64,000 nucleotides of DNA from Bacillus sp. 2B10 (GCA_003946805.1 RPSH01000001.1:124001-188000); one strand, 5' to 3'; numbered from the stretch's first letter, positions 36,053 to 46,746 are shown. Translations and numbers: made by a program. Notes: generated from the sequence alone by a model not told the origin.

Positions 36053-37755
36053 AGGAACCGCTCGCCTTCGATCTGGTCCAGCACCGTGCCGAACGCCGTG
36101 CGCGCCTCGCCGATGATCCGTTCGTCCTGCGTCGCCAGCGCGCCTTCGAACTGGCCGATCATCTGGCCGATCGCGGCGCGGGTGTCGCCGAGGAACGATT
36201 CATATGCCCGCCGCGCCCGTGCCAGCAGCGCGACGTTGGCGGCGTCGTCACGCGGATGGACCTTCAGCGCGGCCAGCGCGGCGCGGCGCTTTTCCAGCTC
36301 GGCGGCGTCGGGCGCATCCTCGTCATCGACGATCACCAGGTTGCGGGTGACCCCGGTCTGCGGAACGCTGACGTCGATTTCGAGCAGCCCCGAACTGTCG
36401 TAGCTGAAGCGGCATTCGATCGAGACCGATCCGGCGGGGCCGGGGGGCACGGGCACGGTGATCTCGCCCAGCCTGACGTTGCCCGCCACCTCGCGCGCTT
36501 CACCCTGATACACGCCGAACTGTACCTTGCGCTGCTGGTCGGTGAGCGTGGAAAAGGACGAGACCCGGCTGATCGGAACCGCCGAATTGCGTTCGATGAT
36601 CGGCGAGAACAGTCCGGTGCGGAACCCGCCGCGTCCGTCCGGCTCGGTGGTGTCGACGCCCAGCGTGAAGGGGCACACGTCGGTCAGGCGGATCTCGTCG
36701 AGCCCGGCGTCGCGCGCCAGCAGCCCGGCCTGCACCGCCGCGCCCATCGCGACGGCATGATCGGGATGGACGGTGGTCGCGGGAAAGCGGCCGAACATGC
36801 GGGTGACGGCGCGGCGGACGATCGGCATCCGCGTCGCACCGCCCACCAGCACCACCTCCGACAGCGTCGCCGCGGCGATGCCGCTGTCGCGCAGCGAGCG
36901 CAGCACGGGTTCGCGGATACGCTGGATCAGCGCGGCGGCATGCTCCTCGAACGCGGTCGCCGTGACCGGTGCGGTCAGCGTCACGTCGCCGGTCGTCACG
37001 CGCAGATCGGCGCTGTCGTCCTCGCTCAGCGCCCGGCGACAGCGTTCGGCCGCCTGTGCCAGCAACGCGGCGGCCCGGTCGGCCGGCATCTTGCCGAGCA
37101 CGCCGTCGGGATCGAGCGTGGCCCGCGTCAGATCGATCAGGCAGTCGTTGAAATCGTCGCCACCCAGCCGGTTGTCGCCCGCCGACGCGCGCACTTCGAT
37201 CACGCCGTCGAACATCTCGACGATCGACACGTCGAAGGTGCCGCCGCCGAGATCGAACACGAGGAACGGTTCGCGGTCGGCGCGGTCGGCGATGCCGAAT
37301 GCCAGTGCGGCGGCGGTCGGTTCGTTGATGAGCCGCCGGATGGGCAGGCCGGCGAGGTCGCCCGCACGCCGCGTCGCCTTGCGCTGGCGATCGTTGAAAT
37401 AGGCGGGGACGGTCACGACGGCGCCGGTCACCGCCGCGCCGGTGAACGCTTCCGCATCGCGCTTCAGGCTGGCGAGGACCAGCGCCGACAGCGCCTCCGC
37501 GTCATAGTCCTGCTTCGCCAGTCGCGCGGTCTCGCGCGTGCCGATCCGCCGTTTGAAGCTGGTGACGGTGCGATCGGGGTGCGTCGCCATCCGGTCGCGC
37601 GCCGCGCGGCCCACCAGCACAGCATCGTCGTCGCCGAGGCTGATCGCGGAAGGGGTGAGGAACTCGCCCAGCGCATTGGGCACCATGACCGGCCCGTCGT
37701 CGCGCCAGATCGCACAGGCACTGTTGGTCGTTCCCAAATCGATACCGACGATCAT
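36049..37755 (-). CDS. hscC: Hsp70-family chaperone, HscC-like
   Basis: A 568-residue Hsp70, shorter than DnaK and close to HscC. It starts MIVGIDLGTTNSACAIW. The nucleotide-binding domain shows AYFNDRQRKATRRAG, LINEPTAAALAFG, FDLGGGTFDVSI and VLVGGATRMP. The substrate-binding domain includes FTLGVDTTE and is followed by a short helical lid without the DnaK EEVD tail. It is translationally coupled to the J-like gene and not linked to grpE or dnaJ. HscC-type chaperones are specialised rather than housekeeping. Confidence 0.92.
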   Translation of the reverse strand: MIVGIDLGTTNSACAIWRDDGPVMVPNALGEFLTPSAISLGDDDAVLVGRAARDRMATHPDRTVTSFKRRIGTRETARLAKQDYDAEALSALVLASLKRDAEAFTGAAVTGAVVTVPAYFNDRQRKATRRAGDLAGLPIRRLINEPTAAALAFGIADRADREPFLVFDLGGGTFDVSIVEMFDGVIEVRASAGDNRLGGDDFNDCLIDLTRATLDPDGVLGKMPADRAAALLAQAAERCRRALSEDDSADLRVTTGDVTLTAPVTATAFEEHAAALIQRIREPVLRSLRDSGIAAATLSEVVLVGGATRMPIVRRAVTRMFGRFPATTVHPDHAVAMGAAVQAGLLARDAGLDEIRLTDVCPFTLGVDTTEPDGRGGFRTGLFSPIIERNSAVPISRVSSFSTLTDQQRKVQFGVYQGEAREVAGNVRLGEITVPVPPGPAGSVSIECRFSYDSSGLLEIDVSVPQTGVTRNLVIVDDEDAPDAAELEKRRAALAALKVHPRDDAANVALLARARRAYESFLGDTRAAIGQMIGQFEGALATQDERIIGEARTAFGTVLDQIEGERFL

Positions 37756-37902
37756 ATCGCTTCCCAGCCGTCCTTGCGGACTTTTGTGTAGCGCCTGTCC
37801 GACGTCAGGCAATCTCCCATCGGGCGCCGGACCGGGGTGCCGTTGCAATTCGCCATGGACCGGTTGATTGTCCGACATAATCGAGATCGTGCTGGAGAGA
37901 AG

Positions 37903-38922
37903 ATGTCCGTTTCCCTGTCGCGCCGTCTGTTCGTGGCCGGTGCCGCCGTTGCGGTTGTGCCTGCTGCGGCGCTTGGGCGCGGGATGTTCAACCCGCTGGT
38001 GCGCAATCGTGCCGATGCGCAGGTGTTTCGCCACCGCGACGGCTGGTATTACCTCACCGGATCGGTGCCCGAATATGACCGGCTGGTGCTGCGCCGCGCG
38101 CGGACGATCGCGGGGCTGGCGACCGCGCCCGAACGCATATTGTGGCGCCACGATGCGCAAGGGCCGCGATCGGGGTTCCTGTGGGCACCCGAACTGCACC
38201 GGATCGACGGCCGCTGGATCCTGTATTTCGCCGCCGGTCCCAAGGGGCCGGGCGACGGCTTTCGCATCCGGACCTGGGCGCTGGTGTGCGACGGGGCCGA
38301 TCCGATGGCGGGCAGCTGGTCGGTGCTGGGACAGTTGCAGACGCCGTGGGACAGCTTCAACCTCGATTCGACCAGCTTCGTCCATCGCGGCACCCGCTAT
38401 CTGGCATGGGCGCAGAAGGAGCCGGGGATCGCCACCAATTCCAACCTGTACCTCGCGCCGCTCGCCACGCCGCTGACGCTGGCGGCGCCGCCCGCGCGGC
38501 TGACCGTGCCGACGCTGCCATGGGAGGTACGCGGGTACAAGGTCGCGGAGGCCCCGGCGCTGCTGGCGCGCAACGGGCGGCTGTTCCTGACCTATTCGGC
38601 AAGCGCCACCGATGCGCGCTATTGCATGGGGATGCTGACCGCGCGCGACGATGCCGACATCATGGACCCGGCGGCATGGTCGAAATCGCCGGTGCCGGTG
38701 TTGCAGACCGATCCGGCGCGCAGGATCTTCGGCCCCGGCCACAACAGCTTCACCGTCGACGAGCGCGGGCGCGACATGCTGGTGTTCCACGCCCGCGATT
38801 ACGAGAAGATCGTCGGCGACCCGTTGTTCGATCCGAACCGCCACACCCGGGTACAGCCGATCCGCTACGACCGGGACGGCGTGCCGGTGTTCGACCCGCC
38901 GGCCGGCAACGGGCCGTTGTGA
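37903..38922 (+). CDS. Tat-exported GH43-like glycosidase
   Basis: A 339-residue protein with a twin-arginine-type signal (SRRLFVAGAAVAVVPAAAL). The mature part is a five-bladed propeller: NRADAQVFRHRDGWYYLTGS carries the early Asp of GH43, WAPELHRIDGRWILYFAAG supplies the usual second block, and GPGHNSFTVDE the late one. GH43 enzymes release arabinose or xylose from plant polymers. GGAGAG precedes the ATG. It stands upstream of a TonB receptor, with which it may form a glycan-use pair. Confidence 0.83.
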   Translation: MSVSLSRRLFVAGAAVAVVPAAALGRGMFNPLVRNRADAQVFRHRDGWYYLTGSVPEYDRLVLRRARTIAGLATAPERILWRHDAQGPRSGFLWAPELHRIDGRWILYFAAGPKGPGDGFRIRTWALVCDGADPMAGSWSVLGQLQTPWDSFNLDSTSFVHRGTRYLAWAQKEPGIATNSNLYLAPLATPLTLAAPPARLTVPTLPWEVRGYKVAEAPALLARNGRLFLTYSASATDARYCMGMLTARDDADIMDPAAWSKSPVPVLQTDPARRIFGPGHNSFTVDERGRDMLVFHARDYEKIVGDPLFDPNRHTRVQPIRYDRDGVPVFDPPAGNGPL

Positions 38923-39067
38923 CGACGACGGGCCGTCCCGGCGGACGTCCGATCCATCTGCCGGAAGCCTGAAGCATCGTGCCGGACCGGTTCCGGGACG
39001 GCGAGGAGGCGCGCCGGGCGATCGGCCTTCACGCCATTGCCCGGCCACGCAAATCCCTGTGATTTTA

Positions 39068-39077
39068 ACCATATGGT
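39068..39077. promoter_or_regulatory. candidate operator palindrome before TonB receptor
   Basis: ACCATATGGT is a perfect 10-bp palindrome in an A/T-rich patch that is unusual for this GC-rich genome. It lies 48 bp before the receptor start and could be a regulator site or part of the promoter. No matching site was seen elsewhere in the window. Confidence 0.35.
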
Positions 39078-39125
39078 ATTCAACCCGGCGCTAAACCCCG
39101 GCCATCGAGGGAATGGGTCCGGGGA

Positions 39126-41873
39126 ATGCGGGAAATGCGTAACTGGGGGTATCTGCTGGCGGCGACCGCCTGTGTGACGGTGGCGGCGCCGGTGGGGGCG
39201 CAAGGGCTGCGCGGAGTCGTACCGGCCGCAGGCGAGAAGGCCGATACCAAGCCGGCTGCCGAGTCGTCGGCCAACACCTCCGACATCGTCGTCACCGCGA
39301 CCCGGCGGTCGCAGCGGCTGTCGAACGTGCCGATCGCGGTCAGCGCGTACAGCACCGCCGCGCTCCAGAATTCGGGTGCGACCGACATCCGCCAGATGAC
39401 GCAGCTCGCGCCGTCGCTGATCGTGTCGTCGACCGGATCGGAAGCGAACGCGACCGCCCGGATGCGCGGCATCGGCACGGTCGGCGACAATCCCGGCCTC
39501 GAAAGCTCGGTCGCGGTGTTCATCGACGGCGTCTATCGCAGCCGCACCGGTTCGGGCCTGAACGACCTGGGCGAAGTCGAACGGATCGAGGTGCTGCGCG
39601 GGCCGCAGGGCACGCTGTCGGGCCGCAATTCGTCGGCCGGCGCGATCAGCATCTACACCAAATATCCCTCGTTCAAGTTCGGCGGCTATGGCGAGGCGAC
39701 CTATGGCAATTTCAACGCGGTGCGCCTTGCAGGTGCGGTGACCGGGCCGATCGTCGCCGACAAGCTCGCGTTCCGCATCGACGGCGTCTATGGCAAGCGC
39801 GACGGCTTTTACCGCGATGTCGTCAACGATACCGACTATAACGACCGCAACCGCTATTTCGTGCGCGGGCAGCTGTTCTTCCGCCCGACCGACGATTTCT
39901 CGATCCGGCTGATCGGCGACTATACCCGCCGCGACGAAAAATGCTGCGGCGCCGTCTATATCAACACGCAGGAAAAGGTCGATCCGACGCCGGGCGTACC
40001 GGGCGATTACGTCCCCGCCGGGCAGAACCGCATCGTGTCGATCCTGCGCAGCCTGGGCGGCGTGATGCCCAGCGACGGCGATCCGTACAACCGCCGCGTC
40101 GCCAACACCCGCGGGCGCGCGTACAGCAACGTCACCACCGACTACGGCGCGTCGGCGCGTATCGGCTGGACCATCGCCGACATGCAGCTGATTTCGATCA
40201 GCGCGTATCGCGAATACAAGGCGGGGGGCGCCGCCGATGTCGATTACGGCAGTCTCGACATCGCCTACCGCCCCGACGACGGCAACGCGTATCGCCAGTT
40301 CCGCACCTTCACCCAGGAAACGCGGCTGAGCGGCGGACTGTTCGACAACCGGCTCGACTGGATGGTCGGCGGCTATTACGCGCACGAGAAGCTGGAGGTC
40401 GTCGACAATCTGCGCTTCGGTGCGGATTACGGCGCGTTCGCGGCGTGCCGCGTCGTCGCGACGATCAACCCGCTGGAGGCGCTGCGCGGCCCGCGTGCCA
40501 CCGGCTGCCTCAGCGCGGTCGGCCGCGCCGCGCTGACCCCGGCGGTGGGCGCGCAGATCATCGCCGGCATCGACCGGCTGAGCACGCTGAACGACCTGGG
40601 CTCGATCCGCGACGTGTATGACCAGACCAGCAGCAACTATGCGTTCTTCACCCACAACATCTTCAAGCTGACCAGGACGCTCAGCCTGACCGGAGGCCTG
40701 CGCTACACCAACGAGCGCAAGCGGCTCGACGCCAGCTTCGTCAACAACAACACCGTCTGTCCGGCACAGCAGGCCGCGCTGCGTCCGCTGCTCGGCAGCG
40801 CCAACGCGACGCTGCGCACGCTGGCCGGCGGCATCCTCACGCTGACCTGCACCGGCAATTCGTCGTCGGCGCTGACCGGCGTGCCGGTCGAGGATTCGCT
40901 GCGCGAGGGGCAGGTGACCGGCACGACCGTGCTGTCGTGGAAGCCGGTGGCCAGCACGCTGCTCTATGCGTCCTATGCGCGCGGCTACAAGGCGGGCGGC
41001 TACAATCTCGACCGGTCCGACCTGTCGGCGACGGTGTTCGCCACCCCGACCGCGGCGGCGGCGCCCAACCTGCGCTTCGACCCGGAAACGGTGCAGGCGT
41101 TCGAGATCGGGGTGAAGTACAGCTCGCCCAAATTCACCGCGAATCTGGCGGCGTTCCGCTCGGCGTTCCGTAATTTCCAGCTGAACACGTTCAACGGCAC
41201 GAACTTCATCGTACAGAACATCAGCGCGTGCGCCGACTCGCTGGGCGGCGCGGATGGCGACAACGATTCGTCGACCGGGCGCTGCACCGGCAAGGTCGGG
41301 GCGGGCGTCATCACCCAGGGGATCGAGCTGGAGGCGGGCGCCTATCCGGCGGCGAACGTCGCGTTCAACCTCGGCTATACCTATGCCCACACCCAGTATC
41401 GCGACAATCTGGTCGGCAGCGAATCGGGCGAGCCGCTGAACGCCGCGCTGTTCCTGCTGCCGGGCAACCAGATGTCGAACGCGCCGCGCCACACCATCAC
41501 CAATTCGGCGGTGTGGACCCCGCCGGTCGGGGGCAAGCTGACCGCGCTGTTCTATGTCGATAGCCGCCTGTCGAGCGACTACAATACCGGCTCCGACCTG
41601 TTCGCCGAAAAGCGGCTCGACGGCTTCTTCCTGATGAACGCCCGCATCGGCCTGCGTGGGGCGGAACAGCGCTGGGCGATCGAGTTCTGGGGCCAGAACA
41701 TCCTCGACACCGATTACCAGCAGGTCGCCTTCTCCGCCCCGTTCCAGGGTTCCGGCAGCGTGTCGCAGGTGACGCGCTTCGGCGCGCCCGCCTTCGGCGT
41801 CGGCAATGCGATCACCTCGTCCTACCTCGCGGAACCGCGGACCTACGGCATCACGCTGCGGTCGCGGTTCTGA
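39126..41873 (+). CDS. TonB-dependent receptor
   Basis: A 915-residue receptor with a signal peptide cut after VGAQ (about residue 25), TonB box-like [11 protein letters not shown], plug motifs ([46 protein letters not shown]) and a barrel ending ITLRSRF. This subgroup is abundant in sphingomonads; substrates include sugars and aromatic compounds. An in-frame ATG at 39135 is an alternative start. The chemotaxis gene begins 25 bp after its stop, and a GH43-like gene lies upstream. Confidence 0.92.
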   Translation: MREMRNWGYLLAATACVTVAAPVGAQGLRGVVPAAGEKADTKPAAESSANTSDIVVTATRRSQRLSNVPIAVSAYSTAALQNSGATDIRQMTQLAPSLIVSSTGSEANATARMRGIGTVGDNPGLESSVAVFIDGVYRSRTGSGLNDLGEVERIEVLRGPQGTLSGRNSSAGAISIYTKYPSFKFGGYGEATYGNFNAVRLAGAVTGPIVADKLAFRIDGVYGKRDGFYRDVVNDTDYNDRNRYFVRGQLFFRPTDDFSIRLIGDYTRRDEKCCGAVYINTQEKVDPTPGVPGDYVPAGQNRIVSILRSLGGVMPSDGDPYNRRVANTRGRAYSNVTTDYGASARIGWTIADMQLISISAYREYKAGGAADVDYGSLDIAYRPDDGNAYRQFRTFTQETRLSGGLFDNRLDWMVGGYYAHEKLEVVDNLRFGADYGAFAACRVVATINPLEALRGPRATGCLSAVGRAALTPAVGAQIIAGIDRLSTLNDLGSIRDVYDQTSSNYAFFTHNIFKLTRTLSLTGGLRYTNERKRLDASFVNNNTVCPAQQAALRPLLGSANATLRTLAGGILTLTCTGNSSSALTGVPVEDSLREGQVTGTTVLSWKPVASTLLYASYARGYKAGGYNLDRSDLSATVFATPTAAAAPNLRFDPETVQAFEIGVKYSSPKFTANLAAFRSAFRNFQLNTFNGTNFIVQNISACADSLGGADGDNDSSTGRCTGKVGAGVITQGIELEAGAYPAANVAFNLGYTYAHTQYRDNLVGSESGEPLNAALFLLPGNQMSNAPRHTITNSAVWTPPVGGKLTALFYVDSRLSSDYNTGSDLFAEKRLDGFFLMNARIGLRGAEQRWAIEFWGQNILDTDYQQVAFSAPFQGSGSVSQVTRFGAPAFGVGNAITSSYLAEPRTYGITLRSRF

Positions 41874-41898
41874 TTTACCGCAACGGATCGGCAACCCG

Positions 41899-43731
41899 AT
41901 GAAGATACCTCGCAAGCTCGGCCTGTCGTTCCTGACGATCTGTGCCTCCGCCGCGGTCGTGATGCTGGTGTTCTTCGCCAGCATCATGCTGATCGCGCGG
42001 TCGACCGAACGGAACAACCACAGCAGCGACGTCTATGCCATGGCGCTGACGCTGGAGACCGCGATCCTGCGCCAGAACAGCCAGTTCCGCGGGTTCCTCG
42101 TCACCGGCGACGTGTCCTACCTCAAATCCTATGAGGAGGCGCGCAAGGAGTTCGACGACACCGCCGTCGAACTGGCGTCGCTGGTGACCGTCGCCTCCGA
42201 ACAGCAGCAGCTGGCCGAGGCGCGGCGCGAGACGCTGGCGTGGCGGCGCAACTGGGGCGACCGGCTGATCGCGCGGGTCAAGGCGGGCGAACGCGATGCC
42301 GCGCAGGAGGAAGTGCGCGGCGCCGGGGCGGCGGTGCTGGTCAGCAAGATCGCGCTGCCGCTGCGCGCGCTGCGCGCGACCGAGACCGAGGCGATGGAGG
42401 CCAATGCCGCGGCACAGGCGGGCGCGATCCGCGCCGCGCTGATCGCGCTGGCGATCGGCAGCGTCGCGCTGATCGGCATCGCGATCACGCTGGCGGTGAT
42501 GCTCAGCCGCCAGATCGCCCGGCCGATTACCGCGCTGACGCAGGCGATGGCCGACCTTGCCGATGGCCGCCACGACATTTCGGTCGAGGCCGCCGGGCGC
42601 AACGACGAACTGGGCGACATGGCGCGCGCGGTGCTGGTCTTCCGCGACACGGCGGCGGCGAAGGTCACCGACGATCGCGACCGCGAAACCGCGATGACCG
42701 CGATCGGCAGCGGGTTGCGCAGCCTGTCGCAGGCCGACCTGACCGCGCGCGTCGCCGACGTGCCCGCCGCGTTCCGCGCGCTGTCGGACGATTTCAACCT
42801 CGCGACGTCCAGCCTGAACCGCGTGCTGGGCGACGTGCGCAGCAGCGTGCATGCCATCAAGCACAATTCGGGCGAAATCAGCCAGGCGGCGATGGACCTT
42901 GCCGAGCGGACCGAGCGCGAGGCGGCGGCGCTGCAGCAATCGTCCTCGGCGCTCGACGACGTCACCCGCTCGATCCGCGACGGGGCCGGGGCGGCGATCG
43001 GCGCGAGCAGCGCGATGGCCGATACCCGCAACGAAGCCGAACGCGGCGACACCGTCGTGCGACAGGCGATCGCGGCGATGCACGGCATCGAGCAGGCGAG
43101 CAACGAGATCGCCGAGATCATCAGCCTGATCGACGGTATCGCGTTCCAGACCAACCTCCTCGCGCTCAATGCCGGGATCGAGGCGGCGCGGGCCGGCGAG
43201 GCGGGCAAGGGCTTCGCGGTCGTCGCGTCCGAGGTCCGCGCACTGGCGCAGCGATCGGCCGATGCCGCCACCGAGGTCAAGAACAAGGTCAAGGCCGCGT
43301 CGACCCATGTCCAGTCCGGGGTCGAACTGGTCGGGCAGACCGGCGAGGCGCTGGGCCGGATCATCGAACGGGTGGCGAGCGTCGGCACGTCGATCGATTC
43401 GATCGCCCGGTCGTCGGACCATCAGGCGACCAGCCTGGGCCAGATCAACGTCGCCATCGCCGAGATGGACGCGATGACGCAGCAGAATGCGGCGATGGTC
43501 GAGCAGACGTCGGCTGCCGCGCGCCAGCTGGTTGCGGAGGCCGAGGCGCTGGCCCAGTCGGTGGCGACCTTCGCGATCGATGCCGCCGCCGCCGAAGCCG
43601 CCGCGCCGCCCGCGACCGACAACGTGACGTCGCTGCACCGGCAGCGTGCCGCGCGCCAGCCGCGCCGCTGGGTGACGCCGCCCGAACCCGCGCCGCTGAA
43701 GGTCGCGAACGACGAATGGGATGCGTTCTGA
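41899..43731 (+). CDS. methyl-accepting chemotaxis protein
   Basis: A 610-residue transducer with an N-terminal membrane helix, a helical periplasmic domain of CHASE3 type (about 35-185), a second helix, a HAMP domain ([20 protein letters not shown]) and a signalling domain with the conserved tip [20 protein letters not shown]. The C-terminus ends NDEWDAF, unlike the usual pentapeptide tether. It follows the TonB receptor by 25 bp and may sense the same ligand. Flagellar genes at the end of the window show that the organism is probably motile. Confidence 0.95.
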   Translation: MKIPRKLGLSFLTICASAAVVMLVFFASIMLIARSTERNNHSSDVYAMALTLETAILRQNSQFRGFLVTGDVSYLKSYEEARKEFDDTAVELASLVTVASEQQQLAEARRETLAWRRNWGDRLIARVKAGERDAAQEEVRGAGAAVLVSKIALPLRALRATETEAMEANAAAQAGAIRAALIALAIGSVALIGIAITLAVMLSRQIARPITALTQAMADLADGRHDISVEAAGRNDELGDMARAVLVFRDTAAAKVTDDRDRETAMTAIGSGLRSLSQADLTARVADVPAAFRALSDDFNLATSSLNRVLGDVRSSVHAIKHNSGEISQAAMDLAERTEREAAALQQSSSALDDVTRSIRDGAGAAIGASSAMADTRNEAERGDTVVRQAIAAMHGIEQASNEIAEIISLIDGIAFQTNLLALNAGIEAARAGEAGKGFAVVASEVRALAQRSADAATEVKNKVKAASTHVQSGVELVGQTGEALGRIIERVASVGTSIDSIARSSDHQATSLGQINVAIAEMDAMTQQNAAMVEQTSAAARQLVAEAEALAQSVATFAIDAAAAEAAAPPATDNVTSLHRQRAARQPRRWVTPPEPAPLKVANDEWDAF

Positions 43732-43734
43732 TCC

Positions 43735-44742
43735 ATGTCCGGGCCGCTGGTGGACCATGCACGGGTCGTGCGCGACCTGGGATCGACGTTCGTCGCGGCG
43801 ATCCTGGAAGCGGGCGAGCGCCAGCTGCACCGCGCACCGCGCACCGCGCGGCTGATCGCGTGCTGGCCGGGCGACGCCGCGGCCGATGCGCTGGCGATGC
43901 GCTTCAACGGCGCGCTGCACGCGCTTGCCCGGCGCGGCGACCGGCCGGCGCTGACCCGGCTCTACGCCGCGCAGGACGGTGACTTCGAAACGGTGATCGG
44001 CGAGACGATCGCCGAGGCCGACGGCTTCATCGCCGACTGGATGCGCGAACCGCCGCAGACCAACGAGGTCGGCCGTTCGGCGGCGATCATGGCCGCGCTG
44101 ATGACGCTGCGCACCCGGATCGATCTGCCGGTCGAACTGATCGAGCTGGGCGCCAGTGCCGGGCTGAACCTGAACCTCGCCGAATATGCCTTCGACCTGG
44201 GCGGGGTGCGCGTCGGCCGTGCCGGCTCTCCGGTGCACATCGCTCCCGAATGGCGCGGCGGCCCGCCGCCGCTGCGACCTGTCGAGGTCGTCGCGACGCA
44301 GGGCGTCGACCTGCGCCCGCTGGCCGCGGCGGACAGCGACGCGCGCGAGCGGCTGATGGCCTATGTCTGGGCCGACCAGCCCGACCGCGCCGAACGACTG
44401 GCGCATGCGCTCGCCATCGCCTGCGATCGTCCACCGATGATCGCCTGCGACGATATCGCGCGCTGGCTGCCCGGCGTGCTGGCACGGCCGCCGGCCCCCG
44501 GCATCTGCCGCGTCGTCGTCCACGCCATGGTCCTGCAATATTGCAGCCCCGCCACCCATGCGACGGTCGCCGCGGCGCTGGCGGCGGCCCGCTATCCGCT
44601 GGCCCGCATCGGTTTCGAATGGACCGAAGCGCGCGACGCGGTGCACCTGACGCTCACCACCTATCCCGACGGCACGCGCCGCCACCTGGCGACCTGCCAT
44701 GCCTATGGCCACTGGATCGACTGGCACGGCGACGCGGGATAG
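43735..44742 (+). CDS. DUF2332 protein
   Basis: A 335-residue protein matching DUF2332, with VELIELGASAGLNLNLA and the C-terminal HWIDWHG. The GASAGLN motif recalls the glycine loop of methyltransferases, but the function is not established. It starts 3 bp after the chemotaxis gene's stop, so the two are probably cotranscribed. No signal peptide or membrane helix is seen. Confidence 0.87.
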   Translation: MSGPLVDHARVVRDLGSTFVAAILEAGERQLHRAPRTARLIACWPGDAAADALAMRFNGALHALARRGDRPALTRLYAAQDGDFETVIGETIAEADGFIADWMREPPQTNEVGRSAAIMAALMTLRTRIDLPVELIELGASAGLNLNLAEYAFDLGGVRVGRAGSPVHIAPEWRGGPPPLRPVEVVATQGVDLRPLAAADSDARERLMAYVWADQPDRAERLAHALAIACDRPPMIACDDIARWLPGVLARPPAPGICRVVVHAMVLQYCSPATHATVAAALAAARYPLARIGFEWTEARDAVHLTLTTYPDGTRRHLATCHAYGHWIDWHGDAG

Positions 44743-44756
44743 GGGCGGTTGTTCGC

Positions 44757-44830
44757 TGGATGCCCCGTGAGGATTCGAACCTCAATTAACGGAGTCAGAG
44801 TCCGTAGTCTTACCTTTAGACGACAGGGCA
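44757..44830 (-). tRNA. tRNA-Gln (anticodon CTG)
   Basis: On the minus strand the acceptor arm TGCCCTG pairs with CGGGGCA (one G-T pair), followed by U at the discriminator position and an encoded CCA. The anticodon stem ACGGA/TCCGT holds loop CTCTGAC, giving CTG and reading CAG. The T-arm TGAGG-TTCGAAT-CCTCA is intact. Confidence 0.95.
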
Positions 44831-44995
44831 GCGTCGCAGCGAGGGCGGTCCGATAGGCTGGCCTGCCGATCGTGTCAACGCCGAATCGCTCGATTCGTCG
44901 CAACGCCTTGTGGGGGACGGCCGGTTTCGCTAGGCTGGATGCCAGGCACCGAGCGGCGTCCGGCCGTGACGGATAGAACATAAGTGAGTGACGGC

Positions 44996-46036
44996 ATGGG
45001 GGATCTTTCCGCCCGGTTGCCGCACCGGGGTGCGCCTGGCGCTTCCCGCAAGGCATCCTCTTCGCCCGCGCGGCCGCGCTGGCCGGGCGCGCGCCATTAT
45101 GCCGCGCTCGATCTGGGCACCAACAACTGCCGGCTGCTGATCGCCCGGCCGCAGGGCGATGGCTTCGCGGTGGTCGATGCGTTCTCGCGCATCGTCCGGC
45201 TGGGCGAGGGGCTGGCGGCGACGGGCCGCCTGTCCGACGCGGCGATGGACCGCACCGTCGCCGCGCTGAAGATCTGCGCCGAAAAGCTCAAGCGCCGCGA
45301 CGTGACGCTCGCGCGGTCGGTCGCGACCGAGGCGTGCCGCCGCGCCAGCAACGGCCCCGCCTTCGTCGAACGCGTGCTGGCGGAAACCGGCATCCACCTC
45401 GACATCATCACCGCCGAGGAGGAGGCGCGGCTGGCCGTGCTCGGCTGCCATGCGCTGCTCGAACCCGGGACCGGCCCGGCGCTGGTGTTCGACATCGGCG
45501 GGGGCTCGACCGAACTGGTGCTGCTCGACGCGTCGAGCCCGGTGCCGCGCGTGCTCGACTGGCATTCGGCACCATGGGGCGTGGTGTCGCTGACCGAGAG
45601 CCTGGGTGCGGGCAGGGAGGCGCCGACGGCGTCGGGCGCCTATGCCCGGATGCGCGCCTGCGTGACCGAGAGCTTCGCCCCGTTCGCGAAACGCCTGCCC
45701 GCGACCGACGAACCGCGCCGGCTGCTCGGCACCAGCGGCACGGTGACGACGCTGGCCAGCGTCCATGTCGGCCTCGCGTCGTACGACCGGTCGCAGATCG
45801 ATGGCCTGATTGTGCCCGCCGAAGCGATGCTGGCGGTCAGCCAGCGGCTGGCGGGCATGAGCCTGGCCGAACGCGGCACCGTGCCGTGCATCGGCAGCGA
45901 GCGCGCCGATCTGGTGGTCGCGGGCTGTGCGATCCTCGAAACGATTCTGGCGCTCTGGCCCGCCGAGCGGCTAGGGGTCGCCGATCGTGGGATTCGCGAA
46001 GGAATCCTGCGCCGATTGATGGCAGGAACCCGATGA
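44996..46036 (+). CDS. Ppx/GppA-family phosphatase
   Basis: A 346-residue exopolyphosphatase/guanosine pentaphosphatase-type protein of the actin-like ATPase superfamily. The phosphate loops are AALDLGTNNCRLLI and VFDIGGGSTELVLL. Only the short, two-domain core is present, without the HD-like C-terminal part of E. coli Ppx. The ATG at 44996 is chosen; a GTG at 44984 is in frame. It overlaps rlmE by ATGA, a common pairing in sphingomonads. Confidence 0.92.
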   Translation: MGDLSARLPHRGAPGASRKASSSPARPRWPGARHYAALDLGTNNCRLLIARPQGDGFAVVDAFSRIVRLGEGLAATGRLSDAAMDRTVAALKICAEKLKRRDVTLARSVATEACRRASNGPAFVERVLAETGIHLDIITAEEEARLAVLGCHALLEPGTGPALVFDIGGGSTELVLLDASSPVPRVLDWHSAPWGVVSLTESLGAGREAPTASGAYARMRACVTESFAPFAKRLPATDEPRRLLGTSGTVTTLASVHVGLASYDRSQIDGLIVPAEAMLAVSQRLAGMSLAERGTVPCIGSERADLVVAGCAILETILALWPAERLGVADRGIREGILRRLMAGTR

Positions 46037-46746
46037 CCCGCGGCAGCCCCCCCGGACGACAACGCGTACGCACCGCCCGTGCCCGCTCGGCCCAGTCGAC
46101 GCGCTGGCTCGAACGCCAGCTCAACGACCCGTACGTCAAGAAGGCGCGCGCCGAAGGCTATCGCAGCCGCGCGGCGTACAAGCTGATCGAGCTGGACGAA
46201 CGCTTCAAGCTGCTGCGCGGGGTCAAGCGCGTCGTCGACCTCGGCATCGCGCCCGGCGGCTGGACGCAGGTCGTGCGCAAGGTGCGGCCCGAATGCACCG
46301 TCGTCGGCATCGATTTGTTACCGGTCGACCCGATCGACGGGGTGACAATCCTGCAGATGGATTTCCTTGCCGACCATGCGCCCGACAAGCTGCGCGAGGA
46401 ACTGGGCGGCGAGGCCGACCTCGTCCTGTCGGACATGGCGGCGAACACCGTCGGCCATCCGCAGACCGACCACCTGCGCACCATGGCGCTGGTCGAGGCG
46501 GCGGTGATGTTCGCGTGCGAGATCCTGCGGCCGGGCGGCGACTTCGTGGCGAAGGTGCTGGCGGGCGGTGCCGACAACGAACTGGTCGCCGAGCTGAAGC
46601 GCAATTTCCACGCGGTGAAGCACGCCAAGCCCCCGGCGAGCCGCAAGGATTCGTCCGAATGGTACGTCATCGCGACGAACTTCAAGGGGCGGCGCGATGC
46701 GGGACCGGGGCCGGGCGCGCCGGCCCCGGACGACGTCACGGAATGA
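46033..46746 (+). CDS. rlmE: 23S rRNA 2'-O-methyltransferase RlmE
   Basis: RlmE (RrmJ/FtsJ) methylates the 2'-O of U2552 in 23S rRNA using S-adenosylmethionine. The 237-residue product has the SAM-binding DLGIAPGGWTQV and the catalytic residues in AAYKLIE (Lys), LVLSDMAAN (Asp), FVAKVLAG (Lys) and SSEWYVI (Glu). A basic N-terminal extension rich in Arg precedes the domain. Its last 11 bp overlap the convergent SDR gene. Confidence 0.96.
   Translation: MTRGSPPGRQRVRTARARSAQSTRWLERQLNDPYVKKARAEGYRSRAAYKLIELDERFKLLRGVKRVVDLGIAPGGWTQVVRKVRPECTVVGIDLLPVDPIDGVTILQMDFLADHAPDKLREELGGEADLVLSDMAANTVGHPQTDHLRTMALVEAAVMFACEILRPGGDFVAKVLAGGADNELVAELKRNFHAVKHAKPPASRKDSSEWYVIATNFKGRRDAGPGPGAPAPDDVTE

Noticed and set aside
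38865..42017. A 1050-codon open frame antisense to the third TonB receptor
   Set aside because: Its sequence is low-complexity (Arg, Ala, Asp, His-rich) with no domain, while the plus-strand frame encodes a clear receptor. Very high GC removes stop codons from such shadow frames.
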